Of a DNA stretch of 64,000 bases, positions 62,317-64,000 are shown piece by piece (position 1 is the stretch's first letter; every line of letters starts with the position of its first letter). The translations under genes were made by a program, and so were the position numbers. The stretch comes from Hespellia sp. (GTDB taxonomy: Bacteria; Bacillota; Clostridia; Lachnospirales; Lachnospiraceae): NCBI GenBank assembly GCA_028693555.1, contig JAQUVD010000015.1:17187-81186 (forward strand), read 5' to 3'. The notes below the pieces were generated by a model. It searched no databases and was not told the DNA's origin. It saw nothing but the letters and a program-made list of their open reading frames with translations.

Positions 62317-63834
62317 ATGAAAAAAAATAAACTAATTGCTTATGATCTTGGAACCGGAGGAATTAAAGCCTCCTTATTTGATGTGGACGGAAAATCTCTC
62401 GCTGAAGTTTTCCAGCAGTATGAGACCTATTTTCCCGCCGACAAATGTGTAGAACAACGTCCGCTGGACTGGTGGCAGGGGGTTTGCTCCGCAACCGGGC
62501 TTCTGCTGAAACAGAGCGGATGTGCTGCTGAGGAAATCGCCTGCACAGCACTGTCCGGTCACAGCCTTGTGGCTGTCCCTCTGGACAAAGATAAGAACCT
62601 GCTTCTTGATCAGGTTCCAATCTGGTGCGATATGCGCGCCGGAGATCAGATTCCGAAATTTTTTAAAGACCTTTCCTACGAGGAATGGTATCCGGTTACC
62701 GGAAATGGTGATCCGGAAGAATGCTATACGATTTTAAAGCTCATGTGGATGCGACAGCACCAGCCTGAGATATTCGAAAAAACAGACAAAATACTGGGCT
62801 CCAAGGATTTTATCAATTTCAAATTTACCGGAACCATCTGTACCGATCCGTCTTATGCATCTGGTTTTGGCGTGTTTAATTTATTAAAATGGGACTATGA
62901 GGACCGCTTTTTTGAAGCTGCCCAAATCTCGAAACGCATCTTTCCCGAGATTCGTCCTTCCGATTCCATTGTGGGATATGTCACAGAAGAAGCATCGAAA
63001 GAATGTGGCCTCTGCGTGGGAACTCCGGTTGCCTGTGGCGCAGTTGACAACACTTGCATGGCTTTGGGCGCAAGAGGTCTTGAAGAGGGCGTCGCATATA
63101 CCTCTCTCGGTTCTTCCAGTTGGATTGCCGTAACATCGCAACAGCCGATTATTGATCTGAAGACAAGACCTTTCGTCTTTGCCCACGCACAAAAAGGATA
63201 TTACACTTCCGCAGTATCCATCTTCTCTGCCGGAAATTCATTTCGATGGATCAGAGACCGTTTTCTGATGGACTACGCCAATGATACAGACACCTATGAG
63301 ATCATGAATCAGATGGCAGAGAGTACGCCTCCGGGAAGCCACGGTGTTCTCTTCAATCCGACGCTTGCCGGCGGCAGTGCACAGGAGCCAAGCCCGAACC
63401 TAAAGGGTGGATTCATGGGACTTACCCTTGCAAACACAAGAGAAGATCTGGTTCGTGCTTCCATGGAAGGGGTCGCTATGGCTCTTCGTAAGACACTGGA
63501 CATTCTGCTGAAGCAGGTCGAGATCAAAGGTGAGATGTTATTGTGCGGCGGTTGCAGCAAGAGCGCAATCTGGCGCAGGATTTTTGCAGATATCTACAAC
63601 ATGCCGGTCATCAAAACCAATATTGATCAGGATGCCGCTTCTCTCGGCGCCGCCGCACTGGCAGCAAATGCTTGTGGGCTCTGGGATGGCTATGATAAGA
63701 TTAAGGAGATTCACGTTATCGAGGATCGTCTGACACCAGACCCTGAGACCAATGCCTATTACGAGAAACTGTTAGATATCTACGGCGAGTGGACACTTGC
63801 ACTTGCGAAGTTAGGTGAAATGAAAACAAATTAG
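62317..63834 (+). CDS. FGGY-family carbohydrate kinase (xylulokinase-like)
   Basis: A 505-residue sugar kinase. The N-terminal phosphate motif is AYDLGTGGIKASLFD; sugar-contact region LSGHSLVAVPLD; the central GAVDNTCMALGARGL has the catalytic aspartate; the ATP-binding part is LLCGGCSKSAIWRRIFADI with DAASLGAAALAA. Nearest group is xylulokinase-like, but FGGY substrates vary widely. GGGAG ribosome site, 18 bases after the ATPase. It should phosphorylate the sugar imported by the ABC system before the DeoC-type aldolase step. Confidence 0.93.
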   Translation: MKKNKLIAYDLGTGGIKASLFDVDGKSLAEVFQQYETYFPADKCVEQRPLDWWQGVCSATGLLLKQSGCAAEEIACTALSGHSLVAVPLDKDKNLLLDQVPIWCDMRAGDQIPKFFKDLSYEEWYPVTGNGDPEECYTILKLMWMRQHQPEIFEKTDKILGSKDFINFKFTGTICTDPSYASGFGVFNLLKWDYEDRFFEAAQISKRIFPEIRPSDSIVGYVTEEASKECGLCVGTPVACGAVDNTCMALGARGLEEGVAYTSLGSSSWIAVTSQQPIIDLKTRPFVFAHAQKGYYTSAVSIFSAGNSFRWIRDRFLMDYANDTDTYEIMNQMAESTPPGSHGVLFNPTLAGGSAQEPSPNLKGGFMGLTLANTREDLVRASMEGVAMALRKTLDILLKQVEIKGEMLLCGGCSKSAIWRRIFADIYNMPVIKTNIDQDAASLGAAALAANACGLWDGYDKIKEIHVIEDRLTPDPETNAYYEKLLDIYGEWTLALAKLGEMKTN

Positions 63835-63872
63835 AAGCACAAAAAGGGACTGTAAAAAAAGTTTCCTAAAAG

Positions 63873-63909
63873 AAAAATTGCTCAGGCCGTGAGGTCTGAG
63901 CAATTTTTT
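63873..63909 (+). terminator. Terminator after the kinase gene / inside the IS end
   Basis: ATTGCTCAG/CTGAGCAAT, perfect 9-bp stem, loop of 10, followed by TTTTTT. It ends the rightward DeoR-ATPase-kinase transcript and would shield the transposase frame from read-through. Confidence 0.8.
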
Positions 63910-63922
63910 GGTATAATTAATT

Positions 63923-64000
63923 ATGCGAATAAATAAAAACACCAATGATAATTATACTGTAAGACAGTTAAAATTACCATTGGAAATCGAAAAATTAATT
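63923..64000 (+). CDS. Transposase fragment (N-terminus, cut by window edge)
   Basis: Twenty-six codons are visible from the ATG at 63923 with no stop. The peptide contains NYTVRQLKLPLEIEKL, a start seen in IS1182-type transposases. No ribosome site stands before it, as is common for poorly translated transposases. The call rests on few residues. Confidence 0.45.
   Translation, partial: MRINKNTNDNYTVRQLKLPLEIEKLI

Larger units (their letters stand above)
63846..64000 (+). mobile_element. Left end of an insertion sequence (probably IS1182-like)
   Basis: From 63846 the sequence GGGACTGTAAAAAAAGTTTCC resembles an IS terminal repeat. It is followed by a hairpin and an ATG at 63923 opening a frame NYTVRQLKLPLEIEKL that continues past the window edge. 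This start resembles transposases of the IS1182 group in Clostridia. The right end is outside the window, so the element and its repeat cannot be confirmed. Confidence 0.5.

Noticed and set aside
63912..63917. TATAAT just before the IS transposase ATG as a promoter
   Set aside because: It lies 5 bases before the start codon and has no -35 box at the proper distance.

Overview
The window looks like a chromosomal segment of a low-GC anaerobic Firmicute, most likely a gut Lachnospiraceae (Clostridia). The basis is: pyruvate:ferredoxin oxidoreductase and pyruvate phosphate dikinase as central carbon enzymes, a DUF4317 protein, an XpaC/TelA pair, a homodimeric-type glycyl-tRNA synthetase, AGGAGG-type ribosome sites and sigma-A promoters with 17-bp spacers. 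The genus cannot be fixed from sequence reading. I saw no rRNA, tRNA or CRISPR array.

Region 1 (1-13398, all minus strand) is one long nucleoside-salvage operon read from a near-consensus promoter upstream of deoC. The order is deoC, a divergent transaldolase-like protein, a DUF1097-like membrane protein, a VOC protein, deoB, an iron alcohol dehydrogenase, an amidohydrolase, a BMP-family nucleoside-binding lipoprotein, a nucleoside phosphorylase, an ABC ATPase, two permeases and a transketolase cut by the window edge. Together they import nucleosides, split them, and feed ribose-5-P and deoxyribose-5-P into central metabolism. Region 2 (13590-20830) holds a sugar O-acetyltransferase, a HAD phosphatase/mutase, a stand-alone DnaK paralogue, an autoregulated XRE/membrane-protein pair and ppdK.

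Region 3 (20921-28310) is an amino-acid/amine catabolic cluster: two class III aminotransferases, a cytidylate-kinase-like protein and a single polypeptide that fuses an APC permease to a full-length iron alcohol dehydrogenase, with a divergent PucR-type regulator. Region 4 (28357-32447) is an XpaC-TelA envelope/stress-type operon with three small membrane-anchored proteins. Region 5 (32480-43150) is mostly housekeeping (M18 aminopeptidase, glyS, recO, era, an M16C protease) with a heptad-repeat coiled-coil protein, a half-length DUF4317 protein and a PD-(D/E)XK Rpn-family gene. nifJ follows at 43163-46720.

Region 6 (46852-63834) is a large carbohydrate locus. A leftward arm encodes an RbsABC-like sugar ABC transporter, a TIM-barrel epimerase, a zinc alcohol dehydrogenase, an old-yellow-enzyme-like protein, a second DeoC-family aldolase, a complete mannose-class PTS (IIA, IIB, IIC, IID), a SIS-domain deglycase/isomerase and a MATE exporter. 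A rightward arm encodes a DeoR regulator, a degenerate RbsA-like ATPase without a permease, and an FGGY sugar kinase. The divergent promoters carry repeated CTTTC-type tracts resembling operators of DeoR-family regulators. The last ~150 bases look like the left end of an insertion sequence.

The observations I consider most worth following are the permease-dehydrogenase fusion, the extended transaldolase-like protein in the deo operon, the ABC-plus-PTS sugar locus with its orphan ATPase, the 5'-terminal hairpin of the ppdK transcript, and the half-length DUF4317 protein.
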